Positions 32,376 to 41,803 are shown, counted from the first letter of the stretch. The stretch is DNA of 64,000 nt from JALZDI01 sp035557095 (GCA_035557095.1 DATMEB010000105.1:58890-122889); one strand, 5' to 3'. Numbers and translations are program-made. Notes: generated by a model not told the origin, from the sequence alone.

Positions 32376-33587
32376 TCATCCGCTGCCTGCCGGCTCGGGC
32401 CGGGCCTTGCCCGGGCCGGTTGGCAGCGGCGGCTTCTCGGTGTCGGCATGCGCCAGGTCGTAGCGGTGGCCATACGTGTCGACGACCGCCTGGATCGCCG
32501 CCACGACCGGGATGGAGACCAGCGCTCCCAGCGGCCCGAACAGCGCGGCGCCGACGATCACCGAGCCGAAGGCGACGGCCGGATGGATCGAGATGGTCCT
32601 GGCGGTGATGCGCGGCGAGAAGAAGTAGTTCTCCACCTGCTGGTAACCCACCCCGAAGGCGATCACCCACACGGCGTCGATGGGCTGCTGCGCCAGCGCG
32701 ATGACGGCGGGCAACGCGATCGCGAGGTAGGTACCGATGGTGGGGATGAACTGGGAGACGAGCCCGGTCCAGATCGCCAGGGGGAGCCAGTAAGGGACGC
32801 CGATGAGTGCCAGGAACGCACCCGTCAGCAAGGCGCTCAGCCCGGCGAGCAGGAACCGGGACACCACGTACCCGCCGGCCTTCTCGATCGCGATCGCCCA
32901 CACCGTCACGATCACCTGCTGCTGCCGCGCCGGGAAACGGCTGGCGACACTGTTACGCAGCTTCGGCATCTCCGCGGACATGTAGAACGCGAACAGAAGC
33001 AGCGTGAAGAACTGGAACACCACGCCCAGAACCGAGGAGACGATGCCGAGGATGCCGGGCGTGAGCGTCTGCACCAGCTGCTGGATCCGCTCCGGGGTGA
33101 GCCGGAGCGAGCCGGTCACGTCGGATGCGTCGAAGCTCGTCCCCACCGTCCGGTTGACCAGGTCGACCGCGTCGGACACCGAGCGGGGGAGCGCCTGGAC
33201 CAGCTCGGTCAGCTGAGTCACCAGGAGGGCGCCGAACGCGGTGAGGAAGATGACGATCGACAGGAACAACGTCAGCATCACGAGCCCGGTGGCGAGGCCC
33301 CGCCGTACCCCTCGACGCTCCAGCATGGCCACGACCGCCTCCATGCTGATCGCGAACAGCCACGCCAGGAAGAGCAGCCCGAGGAAGACCCGTAGGCCGA
33401 GGAACAGCCACTCCGCCACCTGGAACAAGGCGATGGCGACCAGGACGAAGACGACGCCGCGGCGGAACCACGGCTGCGCCTGCTGGAACCAGGACGTCGC
33501 GTCGCCGGGGCCATCGGTCGCCGCCTGGACAGCCGTGCCCGACGGCTGACTCGGCACGCTCGTCCGTTTCCGGAAGGATGGACCCAT
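32376..33587 (-). CDS. AI-2E (YhhQ/PerM) family membrane protein
   Basis: A 403-aa membrane protein with about 7-8 hydrophobic segments: FRRGVVFVLVAIALFQVAEW, FLGLLFLAWLFAISMEAVVA, a long amphipathic middle (LVQALPRSVSDAVDLVNRTV), then the C-terminal bundle PYWLPLAIWTGLVSQFIPTI and GALVSIPVVAAIQAVVDTYG. The family includes TqsA and PerM; some members act as sodium(lithium)/proton antiporters. Family membership is clear, the substrate is not. The Ser/Thr-rich N-terminal 35 residues and Pro-rich tail are cytoplasmic. It is transcribed alone. Confidence 0.9.
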   Translation of the reverse strand: MGPSFRKRTSVPSQPSGTAVQAATDGPGDATSWFQQAQPWFRRGVVFVLVAIALFQVAEWLFLGLRVFLGLLFLAWLFAISMEAVVAMLERRGVRRGLATGLVMLTLFLSIVIFLTAFGALLVTQLTELVQALPRSVSDAVDLVNRTVGTSFDASDVTGSLRLTPERIQQLVQTLTPGILGIVSSVLGVVFQFFTLLLFAFYMSAEMPKLRNSVASRFPARQQQVIVTVWAIAIEKAGGYVVSRFLLAGLSALLTGAFLALIGVPYWLPLAIWTGLVSQFIPTIGTYLAIALPAVIALAQQPIDAVWVIAFGVGYQQVENYFFSPRITARTISIHPAVAFGSVIVGAALFGPLGALVSIPVVAAIQAVVDTYGHRYDLAHADTEKPPLPTGPGKARPEPAGSG

Positions 33588-33997
33588 GACTGCTCCCTAG
33601 GCCGAGCACCGGCCGGGCCAGGTCGCCGGGGGCAGGAACCAGGCGCCCAAGTCGATGCCACCACGAGGCGAATTGCCCCCTGATGACCGATGAAACCACG
33701 GTCGCAGCCTGCGCCAGAGGATCTTCGTCGCGTGCTCGTCCTGGTGTCTGCGTCCGCCGGGCCGTCGAGAGCGATGGAACCAGTCGATCGATACTTTCGA
33801 TACGGCCATTGACAGCTGCTGGTTGTCGGGGTCTGCCACGCACCATAGCGTCGCCTGGTGCCCGGTCGGCCACGACGGCTCCGGTAGGGACCAGCGTCCA
33901 TTCGCAAGCGGAATAGGGCGATCGACCGCAGCCCGTTGCCCTGCATTCCCGGCGCCCCTAGCGTCATCTGCATTCGCCAAAGGGAGGATCAAGGACC
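33588..33997. other. Intergenic region between divergent genes
   Basis: About 410 bases with no convincing gene. It contains a locally repetitive patch CGATCGATACTTTCGATACG (33786-33805), with CGATAC twice, 10 bases apart, which may be a regulator site. A ribosome site GGGAGG lies just before the ATG at 33998. Confidence 0.4.
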
Positions 33998-34885
33998 ATG
34001 GGGAAGTTCGTCATCCAGCCACACGTGCGGTTGCAGGAGTGGGTGGCCGAGGAGCGCGGCCACTTCAGCGCCGAGGGGCTCGACTACGAGTTCATGGACG
34101 GTCTCGCGGGCGCCTCCCGAACGACATCGGCGGTCCGGCGCGCCGACGATGCCCCGGCGGAGCTACGCAGTGGTGCGTTCGAGGACATGCAGCAGGGACG
34201 CACCTGCGACGTGTCGGCCGCGTGCCACTGGGCCGTGAACGCCGCCGCCACCGGCGGCGCCGGACGGATGTGGGGACATGCGTACTCGGTCTCGCCGGCC
34301 GGCGTGTTCGTCGCTCCGGACGCGCCCTACGCGCGCCCTGAGGACCTGGCAGGCGTCCGAATCGCGGTCGGCTACCAGTCCGGCAGCCACTACTCGGCAA
34401 TCCAGGGGCTCGAGCCGTTCCTGCAGCGCAGCGACATCAAGATGTCGTTCTCCGGCCTTCCGTACGACCGCGTGCGCCTGTTGATGCGTGGCGAGGTGCC
34501 CGCGGCGAACGTGTTCGGCGCGCAGTACTACATCCTTGAGCAGCTGGGCTACCGCAAGCTCGTCGACACCACGTTCGTGATGAGCTTCCTGGTGCCCGAT
34601 TCCGCAGACCTCGAGGACGCCCGGAAGTACTTCCGGGCGCTGGAGAAGGCACAGCGTGACATCGACCTGGAGCCGGAGCGCTACAAGAAGTACTGGCTGC
34701 GCGAGATGCCGGACGACCTGGCTCAGGTCGTCGACGTCCGGCGCTTCGGCCCCGGCGAGCGCATCGTCTTCGAGCCGTACACCAGGGACATGTTCGAGGT
34801 GACCCAGCGCTGGATGAAGAGCTGGGACCTGCTGGACCTGGACGTGGAGGCAGACACCGGGTTCGACCGGGCGGTGCTCGCCTAG
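33998..34885 (+). CDS. Periplasmic-binding-fold protein without signal peptide (NMT1/THI5-like)
   Basis: A 295-aa protein with the type 2 periplasmic-binding fold: MGKFVIQPHVRLQEWVAEER, an N-lobe with FEDMQQGRTCDVSAACHWAV, then the DLAGVRIAVGYQSGSHYSAI segment typical of NMT1/SsuA-like proteins, and a C-lobe with YDRVRLLMRGEVPAANVFGA. No signal peptide or lipobox is seen, and the ATG is well fixed by GGGAGG upstream, so it should be cytoplasmic. No permease or ATPase is next to it; the next gene is a LysR regulator. A role as ligand-binding enzyme or sensor, rather than uptake protein, is inferred. Confidence 0.8.
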   Translation: MGKFVIQPHVRLQEWVAEERGHFSAEGLDYEFMDGLAGASRTTSAVRRADDAPAELRSGAFEDMQQGRTCDVSAACHWAVNAAATGGAGRMWGHAYSVSPAGVFVAPDAPYARPEDLAGVRIAVGYQSGSHYSAIQGLEPFLQRSDIKMSFSGLPYDRVRLLMRGEVPAANVFGAQYYILEQLGYRKLVDTTFVMSFLVPDSADLEDARKYFRALEKAQRDIDLEPERYKKYWLREMPDDLAQVVDVRRFGPGERIVFEPYTRDMFEVTQRWMKSWDLLDLDVEADTGFDRAVLA

Positions 34886-34909
34886 GCCGGCGGTGCGCAG
34901 CCAGCCCTG

Positions 34910-34955
34910 AGCACCGGTCCCAGCACGGGTCCAAGCACGGGTCCCAGCAGGGTGG
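34910..34955. repeat. 12-bp tandem repeat upstream of a LysR gene
   Basis: Three to four copies of AGCACGGGTCCC-like units (34910-34921, 34922-34933, 34934-34945 and a partial fourth). Copies differ by one or two bases. The array sits in the 5' region of the LysR gene at 34989 and may reflect slippage. Confidence 0.8.
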
Positions 34956-34988
34956 CCGCCGTTAGACTCTCCGCAGGAGGCTCGGCTC

Positions 34989-35882
34989 GTGGCGCTGGAT
35001 CTGTTCCGTTTGCTGGTCTTTGTCACCGTCGTGGACCGCAACGGCTACTCGGCGGCGGCCCGCCACCTCAACCTCGCCCAGCCGACGGTCTCGCACCACG
35101 TCAGCGAGCTCGAGAAGACACTGAACACGCCGCTGCTGCACTACGAGCAGCGCGCGGTGCATCTCACGGCGGCCGGTCGCGAGGTGTACCGGGTCGCGCT
35201 GGTCATGCTGACCGAGCAGGAGCGCCTGGCACAGTCCCTGCGAGCCATCAAGAAGGGACGCACCGGACGTGTGCGGCTGGGTGCGAGCATCGCGTTCGAG
35301 CAGCAGTACTTCATGGACCGGGTGATCTCACCGTTCTGCCGTGCACATGAGGACACCCACTTGTCCCTTCGGTTCGGGCACAGCAGGAGCGAGGCGCAGG
35401 CGGTCGTCGACCGCGACGTCGACCTGGCCTACGTCATCTCCTGGCACCTGCCGAATGCGGTGCACTTCGAGCCGCTGCACACGGCCACGCTGACGTTCCT
35501 GGTTCCCCGCAGCCATCCACTCGCCGAGCAACAGCGGGTCACGGTCGACCAGATCGGCGCCGCCGGGTTGATCACCGCCCCGCTGACGAGTGCGGAGGCC
35601 GGCTACTACCACCAGGTCCTGCGCGAGTCCGGCCTCACCGGCGACAACTCGGTCCTGGAGATCGACGGTCTGCAGTCGCGGGTTCTCGCCGCTCAGGCCG
35701 GGCTCGGGGTCGTGGCCACGTTCATCCCCGAGTACGGTCGCGGACCCGGGTCCCTGGTGCCGCTGCAGGTCGAGGGCCCGCCGACCGAGGTCGAGGTCGG
35801 CCTGGTGCGACGTCCTGGTGAGCCCCAGTCCAGCAGCACCGACGCGCTGGCTGACTGGCTGAGCGAGCGGACGACCCGCTGA
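34989..35882 (+). CDS. LysR-family transcriptional regulator
   Basis: A 297-aa regulator: helix-turn-helix in LDLFRLLVFVTVVDRNGYSA and LNLAQPTVSHHVSELEKTLN, then a linker and two-lobed effector domain (GRVRLGASIAFEQQYFMDRV, FLVPRSHPLAEQQRVTVDQI, ESGLTGDNSVLEIDGLQSRV). The GTG start has AGGAGG (34975-34980) eight bases upstream. It follows the binding-fold protein gene in the same direction, after a 12-bp repeat array, and precedes the histidine kinase gene. Its target may be the upstream binding-fold gene, but that is a guess from position. Confidence 0.9.
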   Translation: MALDLFRLLVFVTVVDRNGYSAAARHLNLAQPTVSHHVSELEKTLNTPLLHYEQRAVHLTAAGREVYRVALVMLTEQERLAQSLRAIKKGRTGRVRLGASIAFEQQYFMDRVISPFCRAHEDTHLSLRFGHSRSEAQAVVDRDVDLAYVISWHLPNAVHFEPLHTATLTFLVPRSHPLAEQQRVTVDQIGAAGLITAPLTSAEAGYYHQVLRESGLTGDNSVLEIDGLQSRVLAAQAGLGVVATFIPEYGRGPGSLVPLQVEGPPTEVEVGLVRRPGEPQSSSTDALADWLSERTTR

Positions 35883-35926
35883 AGCACAACCTCCGGTACC
35901 TTGCAGGGGAGGCCTCGCGCACACGC

Positions 35927-37522
35927 GTGCCGGGCGCGAAGACAGAGACAACGGCGACAGACAACAGCGACGTGGAGGCGACACACACGGCCTTGCGCTC
36001 CCCTGAAGACGACGATGCGCTCCTCCACGCACTCGTGGAGATATCGGCCAACGGACTGGCCGTGGTCGACGAGGACTCGCGCATCCTGGCGCTCAACGGG
36101 GCCGGCGCCCGGACCCTCGGTCTGTCAGCCGACGACGTCCGCGGGCAGACGAGCCCGTTCGACTGCGGCGACGTCGCACCGGGCCCTCCGGGTCACCGTC
36201 ACCGTACGACGTGGGTGCTGGGCAACGGCCGGCGTCGTGACCTCGAGTACCGCTTCGCCCGCGTGCGGGATGCGAGGTACGTGGTCTGGTTCAGCGACGT
36301 CACCGACGCCGTGCGGCAACAGGAACGACTGACCGCGATCACCGGTGCGGCCGCGAGCGTCGCCGACCCGTTGTCACTTCGGGCGACCCTGGAGGCGGTG
36401 GCGAACGAGGTAGTCAAGACCGCGAACATCGCCGCCGTGCAGATCCTCGCCGTGGAGGACCCGGCGGAGGAGGTCAGGGTGCTGGGGATGGCCGGGCTGG
36501 GGGAGATCGGCGACTTCACCGAGCGCCTGAGCGCGTGCAGACGGCTGGGTGCGCACGTGCGCTTCACCGAGGCACTCCAGTACCGGCGACCCATCGTGGT
36601 TCTCCATCGCAAGCCGGCGATCATGGCCGACCCGAAATGGGCGCCGCTGCACGAGATCATGGACCGCGCCGACTGGGACAGCTTCGCGGCCATGCCGCTG
36701 GTGGCTCGCGGCCGCCCGCTGGGCGTGATCAACGCGTTCCACGTGCCCGGCGACGACCCGGAGCCCGGGTCCCTCCGCTTCCTCGAGGCCATGGCCGACC
36801 ATGCCGCCGTCGCCATCGACACCGCACTGCTGCTGGCGCAGACGCGCTCGCAGGCCCAGTCCGAGGAGCGACGTCGGCTGGCCCGCGACCTGCACGACTC
36901 GGTGGTGCAACAGGTCTTCTCCATGCGGCTGCAGGCCACGACGTTGCACACCCAGCTCGAGCGCGGCAACGTCGACCCGGAGCGCCTGAGTCGCGTCGCC
37001 GAGGAGCTCGGCGCACTCGCGCAGAGCGCGCTGGGCGACCTGCGCGGACTCGTGTTCGAGCTTCGCCCGCTCGAGCTGGCCGAACACGGGCTGGTCGACG
37101 CCGTGCGCGCGCACGCCGCGAGCGTGCAGGCGCGTGCGGGAATCCACATCGAGGTGCAGGCTCCCGCCCGCCTCACCCTGCAGATGGACGTCGACCAGCA
37201 GGAGGACATCTACCGAATCGTCCAGGAGGCGCTGCACAACGTGGTCAAGCACGCCGAGGCCACGGATGTGGCCATCCGGTTCGCCCAGACCGACGTGCGC
37301 GACCCGTCGCTGACCGTCAAGGTCTCCGACAACGGCTGCGCGCGTGCGCACGGCGACGCCGAGGAGACTCCCGGGTCGTCCGGACGGGAGAAGCTCGGCC
37401 TGGTGTCGATGCGCGAACGCATCGAGCGCTGGAGTGGCCGACTCGAGGCGGGACCGCAGCCGACGGGTGGCTGGGCGGTCGAGATCTCCGTGCCGACGCA
37501 CGGCCCGGCCGACGACGCGTAG
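35927..37522 (+). CDS. Sensor histidine kinase with PAS and GAF domains (NarL-partner type)
   Basis: A 531-aa, apparently soluble kinase. After a charged N-terminus a PAS-like domain (LLHALVEISANGLAVVDEDS, residues about 32-130) is followed by a GAF domain (about 150-305; FAAMPLVARGRPLGVINAFH). The HisKA_3 dimerisation box is RRRLARDLHDSVVQQVFSMR with phospho-acceptor His323. The ATPase has N-box EALHNVVKHAEA, then KVSDNGCA and GLVSMRERIERWSGRLEA. No membrane segment is seen, so it senses an internal signal. No response regulator gene is adjacent, making it an orphan kinase. The GTG start is not certain because the best ribosome site is about 14 bases away. Confidence 0.88.
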   Translation: MPGAKTETTATDNSDVEATHTALRSPEDDDALLHALVEISANGLAVVDEDSRILALNGAGARTLGLSADDVRGQTSPFDCGDVAPGPPGHRHRTTWVLGNGRRRDLEYRFARVRDARYVVWFSDVTDAVRQQERLTAITGAAASVADPLSLRATLEAVANEVVKTANIAAVQILAVEDPAEEVRVLGMAGLGEIGDFTERLSACRRLGAHVRFTEALQYRRPIVVLHRKPAIMADPKWAPLHEIMDRADWDSFAAMPLVARGRPLGVINAFHVPGDDPEPGSLRFLEAMADHAAVAIDTALLLAQTRSQAQSEERRRLARDLHDSVVQQVFSMRLQATTLHTQLERGNVDPERLSRVAEELGALAQSALGDLRGLVFELRPLELAEHGLVDAVRAHAASVQARAGIHIEVQAPARLTLQMDVDQQEDIYRIVQEALHNVVKHAEATDVAIRFAQTDVRDPSLTVKVSDNGCARAHGDAEETPGSSGREKLGLVSMRERIERWSGRLEAGPQPTGGWAVEISVPTHGPADDA

Positions 37523-37559
37523 ACCCGTCCAGGCGCCGCCGGCGCGGACCCGCCGCCGG

Positions 37560-39260
37560 TCAGCCACCGAGTACGGCGCCCCCGGAGAGCGAGCTGACCG
37601 AACGTGCGTAGACCGACAGCCATCCGCACCCCGGGGGCGTCTGCACCGCCGGAAGGTCGTCCCTGCGGCGCTGCAGCTCGTCGTCCGCGACCTCGAGGTC
37701 GATGCGCCGGGCGTCGACGTCGACGGTGATCACGTCGCCGTCGCGTACCAGTCCCAGCGGCCCGCCCACCGCACCCTCGGGACTCACCTCGGCGACCGTG
37801 AGCCCCTTGTTCACCAGGCCGGACATCTGCCCGTCGGTCACGACGGCGACGCGCTCGCCCAGCCCGGCGCCGTCGAGGGCGAAGACGAACGCCGAGGTCA
37901 GGCCCATGCCGGGAGCGCCGCGCAGGCCGAGCCCGGTGAGGACCACGACCTGGCCGGCCTCGACCGCACCGGACTTGATGCCGGCCAGCCCCTCCTCCCG
38001 CGAGCGGAACACCTTGGCCGGGCCGCTGAACCGGTGCACACCGTCGTCGGCGACGGTCCGCTTCACGATCGCGCCGTCAGGTGCCAGGGAGCCGCGGAGG
38101 ATCACGATCGCGGGATGGTGTCCCAGCGCGTCGTCGACCGGGCGGATGACCTCCGAGTCGGCCACGCTCGCGTCGGCCACCTCGTGGCCAAGCGTCGTGC
38201 CGGCGACCGTTCGCTGGTCCAGGTCGAGCAGGTCGCGCAGCTGGTGCAGCAGGGCTCGGGCGCCCCCGGCGGCCTCGAACTCGTCGATGCGCCGGTCCCC
38301 GTTGGGCTTGACCGCACTGAGCAGCGGGACCTCGGCGCCGAGCTCCTCGAACGTCGCGTAGACGTCGATGTCGCACTGCGCCTCGACGGCGACGGCCTGC
38401 AGGTGCTTGAGGGTGTTCACCGAGCCGCTGACGGCGAGGACGGCCGCCACCGCGTTGCGGAAGGACCCCGGCCGCATGATGTCGCGCGGGCGCAGGTCCT
38501 CGGCGACCATCTCCACGATCCGCCTGCCCGCCCGGGCGATCGTGTCGAGCAGCGCCGCGCTGCCGGCCAGGACCGGCGTGCTCCCGGGGAGTGCCATCCC
38601 CAGGGCCTCGGCGGCGATGTGCATCGAGTTCGCCGTTCCCATGCCGGCGCACACCCCGGGCCCGGTGACCGCGCAGGCGCTCATCTCCGCCAGCTCCTCC
38701 ACGGTCATCTGCCCGGTGGCGACGTGTCCGGCGTACAGGAAGATGTCCTCGAAGTCGACGTGCTCACCGCGGTAGACCCCGGACGGCTGGTAGCCGCAGC
38801 CGACCACGATCGTGGGGACGTTCATCCGGCCGGCAGCCATGAGGTGCGCAGGTGTCGTCTTGTCGCAGGAGGACAGGCAGACCATGCCGTCCAACATCGC
38901 GCCCTCGACGGCGACCTCGATGTCGCTGGCGACCAGGTCCCGGCTGGGCAGGATGTACCGCCCGGCGGCACCCGCGCTGGTGATCGCGTCGCTCGGAGCG
39001 GCCGTACGGATCTCGAAGGGACACCCGCCGGCGGCGCGGATGGCCTCCTCGAGGGGCCGGACCAGCCCGTCGAGATGACTGAAGCAGCTGGCCAGGCCGG
39101 ACGAGCTGTTCACGATCGCGATCTTGGGCCGGTCCATGTCCTCCTCGGTCAGCCCGAGCGCCGTCCACTGAGCCCGCCGCATCGCCCATCGGGTGGAACC
39201 GGGCTCGAAGTTGCTCCGCAGCGGCCGTGTCGTGCCAGTCGTGCCAGCCGCGCCGGTCAT
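37560..39260 (-). CDS. IlvD/Edd-family dehydratase
   Basis: A 566-aa Fe-S dehydratase related to dihydroxy-acid dehydratase, phosphogluconate dehydratase and sugar-acid dehydratases. The three cluster/active-site cysteines expected for the family are seen: C59 (NSSSGLASC), C132 (CLSSCDKTTPAH) and C204 (TGPGVCAGMGTANSM). Other signatures are AGRMNVPTIVVGCG and GLGLRGAPGMGLTSA. It eliminates water from a 2,3-dihydroxy acid to give a 2-keto acid. It is last in a minus-strand operon with the selenoprotein, its large partner and an FAD oxidoreductase, and its start overlaps the FAD gene's stop by four bases. That setting suggests a catabolic substrate rather than valine/isoleucine synthesis. Confidence 0.9.
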   Translation of the reverse strand: MTGAAGTTGTTRPLRSNFEPGSTRWAMRRAQWTALGLTEEDMDRPKIAIVNSSSGLASCFSHLDGLVRPLEEAIRAAGGCPFEIRTAAPSDAITSAGAAGRYILPSRDLVASDIEVAVEGAMLDGMVCLSSCDKTTPAHLMAAGRMNVPTIVVGCGYQPSGVYRGEHVDFEDIFLYAGHVATGQMTVEELAEMSACAVTGPGVCAGMGTANSMHIAAEALGMALPGSTPVLAGSAALLDTIARAGRRIVEMVAEDLRPRDIMRPGSFRNAVAAVLAVSGSVNTLKHLQAVAVEAQCDIDVYATFEELGAEVPLLSAVKPNGDRRIDEFEAAGGARALLHQLRDLLDLDQRTVAGTTLGHEVADASVADSEVIRPVDDALGHHPAIVILRGSLAPDGAIVKRTVADDGVHRFSGPAKVFRSREEGLAGIKSGAVEAGQVVVLTGLGLRGAPGMGLTSAFVFALDGAGLGERVAVVTDGQMSGLVNKGLTVAEVSPEGAVGGPLGLVRDGDVITVDVDARRIDLEVADDELQRRRDDLPAVQTPPGCGWLSVYARSVSSLSGGAVLGG

Positions 39261-40636
39261 GTCGGCAGCGCTCCCTGCAGGTCTCTGCCGAGGTATGCGC
39301 CGCTGAGCTCCAGGCGACGCTGCAGCTCGTGTACGTCGACCGCCCCCGCGGCGACTCCGTTGCCCAGCGCGAGGTCGGCGGCGACGCCGGCCGCCTCACC
39401 CATGGCGAAGCACGGACCCGTGACCCGGGCCGAGGACTGGCCGCCATGCGTCATCGAGGCGCAGCGCCCGACGACATAGAGGTTGCCGACCCGCTCCGGG
39501 ACGATCATTCGGAAGGGCAGCTGGTTGAACCCACGCGGGTCGTCGCCGCGCTGCCAGCGGAACTCCACACTGCCTGCGACGTGTGCCTCGACTGGCCAAC
39601 CGTTGACGCCGATGGTGTCCTCGAAGTCGGCGCAGTCGAGCACGTCGTCCTCGCTGAGCTGGTATGCCCCGACGACGCGACGTGTCTCCCGGATACCGAC
39701 CTGGGGCGCGATGTCGACGATGTAGGAGTGCTCGAAACCGGGCGTGCGGTCACGGATGAACGTGAACGCGTCGAACACCTGCCGACGTCCGGTGAGCTCG
39801 CCGTGCGTCAGCTGGTCGACATCGGTGCCGTCGACGGCGCTGCCGTCGGCGTTGCTCAGCTGGGTGAGGTTGGCGCGCCACTCCAGCGGGTTGCGCTGCG
39901 GTCGCACGATCGGCTTCTTGCGCGGGAACGTGTGCGTTCCGGCCTGCTCGGCCTCGTTCATCAGCCGTTCGACGGTGCGCCAGGGGGTGTCGCCGGCAGC
40001 GCCGACGTCGACCCCGTTGATCCGGAACATCAACGACGGGTAGAGCAGGCCGTTCATCGGGGCGGACTTCTGGTACGGCACACCCGCCCATGCCGCCACG
40101 TCGCCGTCGCCGGACCCGTCGACGAACATGCGTCCCCTGACCGCCGCGCGTCCGGACTTCGACTCGACCAGGACCGCGTCGATCGTGCTCTCGTCCCGCA
40201 TGACGACGCCGACGGCGATGGCGTGGAACAGGATCCTGGCTCCCGAGGACACGAGGAGCTCGTCGGCGGCGAGCTTGTAGCTGGAGATGTCGAACGCCTG
40301 GGCCTGGATGCCGTCGTTGATGGTCAGATGCGGTGCGGACAGCCCGTCCATCTTGTCCAGCCGGTCCAGCAGCTCGTCGGCGAGTCCGCGGGTGATCCGC
40401 CGGTTCTCACCGTGCACCTTGGCGTGCAGGCCGCAGAACGTGCTCAGGCCGCCCGCCGTTCCTGCGCCACCGAGGAAGCCGTACCGCTCCAGCAGGATGA
40501 CGCTCAGCCCGTGTCGAGCCGCGGAGGCCGCGGCCATGAGGCCGGCCGGCCCACCGCCGACGACCACGACGTCGAACTCGCCATACACGGGGGTGTCGCG
40601 GCTCGGCTCGTGGACCGTCGGTCGTGTGTCAGTCAT
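39257..40636 (-). CDS. FAD-dependent oxidoreductase (FAD_oxidored family)
   Basis: A 459-aa flavoprotein. The N-terminus has the FAD-binding Rossmann motif FDVVVVGGGPAGLMAAASAA and LLERYGFLGGAGTAGGLSTF, then MFVDGSGDGDVAAWAGVPY and a C-terminal FAD segment GNLYVVGRCASMTHGGQSSA plus GPCFAMGEAAGVAA. This pattern fits the PF12831-like group (glucose-inhibited/FAD-dependent dehydrogenases acting on small substrates). It lies three bases after the large partner gene and overlaps the dehydratase gene, so it is part of the selenoprotein operon and a candidate electron donor or acceptor for that system. The actual substrate is unknown. Confidence 0.88.
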   Translation of the reverse strand: MTDTRPTVHEPSRDTPVYGEFDVVVVGGGPAGLMAAASAARHGLSVILLERYGFLGGAGTAGGLSTFCGLHAKVHGENRRITRGLADELLDRLDKMDGLSAPHLTINDGIQAQAFDISSYKLAADELLVSSGARILFHAIAVGVVMRDESTIDAVLVESKSGRAAVRGRMFVDGSGDGDVAAWAGVPYQKSAPMNGLLYPSLMFRINGVDVGAAGDTPWRTVERLMNEAEQAGTHTFPRKKPIVRPQRNPLEWRANLTQLSNADGSAVDGTDVDQLTHGELTGRRQVFDAFTFIRDRTPGFEHSYIVDIAPQVGIRETRRVVGAYQLSEDDVLDCADFEDTIGVNGWPVEAHVAGSVEFRWQRGDDPRGFNQLPFRMIVPERVGNLYVVGRCASMTHGGQSSARVTGPCFAMGEAAGVAADLALGNGVAAGAVDVHELQRRLELSGAYLGRDLQGALPT

Positions 40637-40639
40637 GCA

Positions 40640-41803
40640 CTACCCACGTTCTGTCGCAGTCGGCTGCCGGCTCGCGGGCATGGGCTGCACGCGGACCGTC
40701 GCCGGGGGCTCGCCTCGGGGTCCGAAGGTCTCCACGACCGCGGAGACGCCGGCGTTGTTGGCCCCGGCGACCACGACCTGCAGCGCCTCGGGTGAGCTCA
40801 GCACCTTGACGGGTCCTTCGCGGTCCTCCTCGGTGTGCCGGTCCGGGACCGCGTCCGGATGACCGGAGGGCAGCCGCCAGCGCGTGCTCCCCGAGACCGC
40901 GTCCTTGCCGACCTCGGCGAGGCGCTCGCGCGAGTTCGCGGCATGCTCGTAGACGAAGTCGCGCACGTCCTGCTTGCGCCACCCGGCGCGGTCGAACAGC
41001 GACGCGTGCTCGGGCCCCAGCACCAGGAACCCGCTGATGGTCTCGTGGACCAGCGCACCGGTCCGGGCCAGGGTGCCGGCGAGGTCGCGGCCGAGCTGCT
41101 CGGGATCCGTGGTGTGCCGTGCCTCGATGTGCACGACGGAACGGATCACCATTGCCGTCACGGCGCTGTCGGTCGCGTTCAGACCCTGGTCGCAGTGGAA
41201 GGCGGGCCAGGGGCTCTGCTCCTCGTTCTCGGCAATGCAGGCGGTGTACTTGGCCGGAGTGCCCTGGGTCGCCTGGTCCAGCTCGTGCGGACGCAGCCCG
41301 AAGCAGTTGATGGCCGTGAGCCGGATCGCGCGTGCGATCGTTGCGTTGGCACGGAAGCCGGAGCCGAAGACGTTGCCCTGGCTGTTGAGCCCGATCTCGT
41401 TGCGCACGGGTCCGTTGACGACGAGGAACGGCGCAGTGCCCGTCGTGCTCTGCCAGATGCCCTTCGGGGCGTACCCCTCCCGGGCGAACGCCTCCCACGC
41501 CGCCAGCACGACCGGGAAGTACTTCGGCCGGCAGCCGGCCATCGCCGCGTTGATCGCGGCGGTGCGCACGGAGCACTGCTTGTCGAGATGCGGCATCGAG
41601 AGGACGGTGTCCCCGGGGTCTCTGGTGGTGGCCGCCAGGAAGCCGGCGAGGTACGACTCGGTCACCGGCACGACCGGCAGTCCGTCGGTCCACTGTCGCT
41701 CGTCGTAGTAGTCGAGCGCGTTGAGCAGGTCGGCGCTGTCGACGGAAACGGTTGCCGCCGCACTGCCTGCCTGGGCGCCTGCCTGGGCGCCTGCCTGTGT
41801 CAC
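40640..41803 (-). CDS. Large partner of the UGSC selenoprotein (unknown function)
   Basis: A 387-aa protein of a family I know only as neighbour of UGSC-type proteins. Conserved blocks shared with its paralogue at 45986 are WTDGLPVVPVT (about residues 38-48), NAAMAGCRPKYFPVVLAAWE (Cys91), LVVNGPVRNEIGLNSQGNVF, GFRANATIARAIRLTAIN, LDQATQGTPAKYTACIAENE and GFLVLGPEHASLFDRAGW. The cysteines in AGCR and in CIxENEE are kept in both copies. No signal peptide or membrane segment is seen. The GTG start overlaps the selenoprotein stop (GTGA), so the two are made together, most likely as one complex. The N-terminus carries an AGAQ repeat coded by a short DNA repeat. Function unknown. Confidence 0.8.
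   Translation of the reverse strand: MTQAGAQAGAQAGSAAATVSVDSADLLNALDYYDERQWTDGLPVVPVTESYLAGFLAATTRDPGDTVLSMPHLDKQCSVRTAAINAAMAGCRPKYFPVVLAAWEAFAREGYAPKGIWQSTTGTAPFLVVNGPVRNEIGLNSQGNVFGSGFRANATIARAIRLTAINCFGLRPHELDQATQGTPAKYTACIAENEEQSPWPAFHCDQGLNATDSAVTAMVIRSVVHIEARHTTDPEQLGRDLAGTLARTGALVHETISGFLVLGPEHASLFDRAGWRKQDVRDFVYEHAANSRERLAEVGKDAVSGSTRWRLPSGHPDAVPDRHTEEDREGPVKVLSSPEALQVVVAGANNAGVSAVVETFGPRGEPPATVRVQPMPASRQPTATERG

Noticed and set aside
37560..39260. Calling this gene ilvD (branched-chain amino acid synthesis)
   Set aside because: The family fits, but the operon with a selenoprotein, its partner and an FAD oxidoreductase, and the absence of other ilv genes, argue for a catabolic dehydratase.
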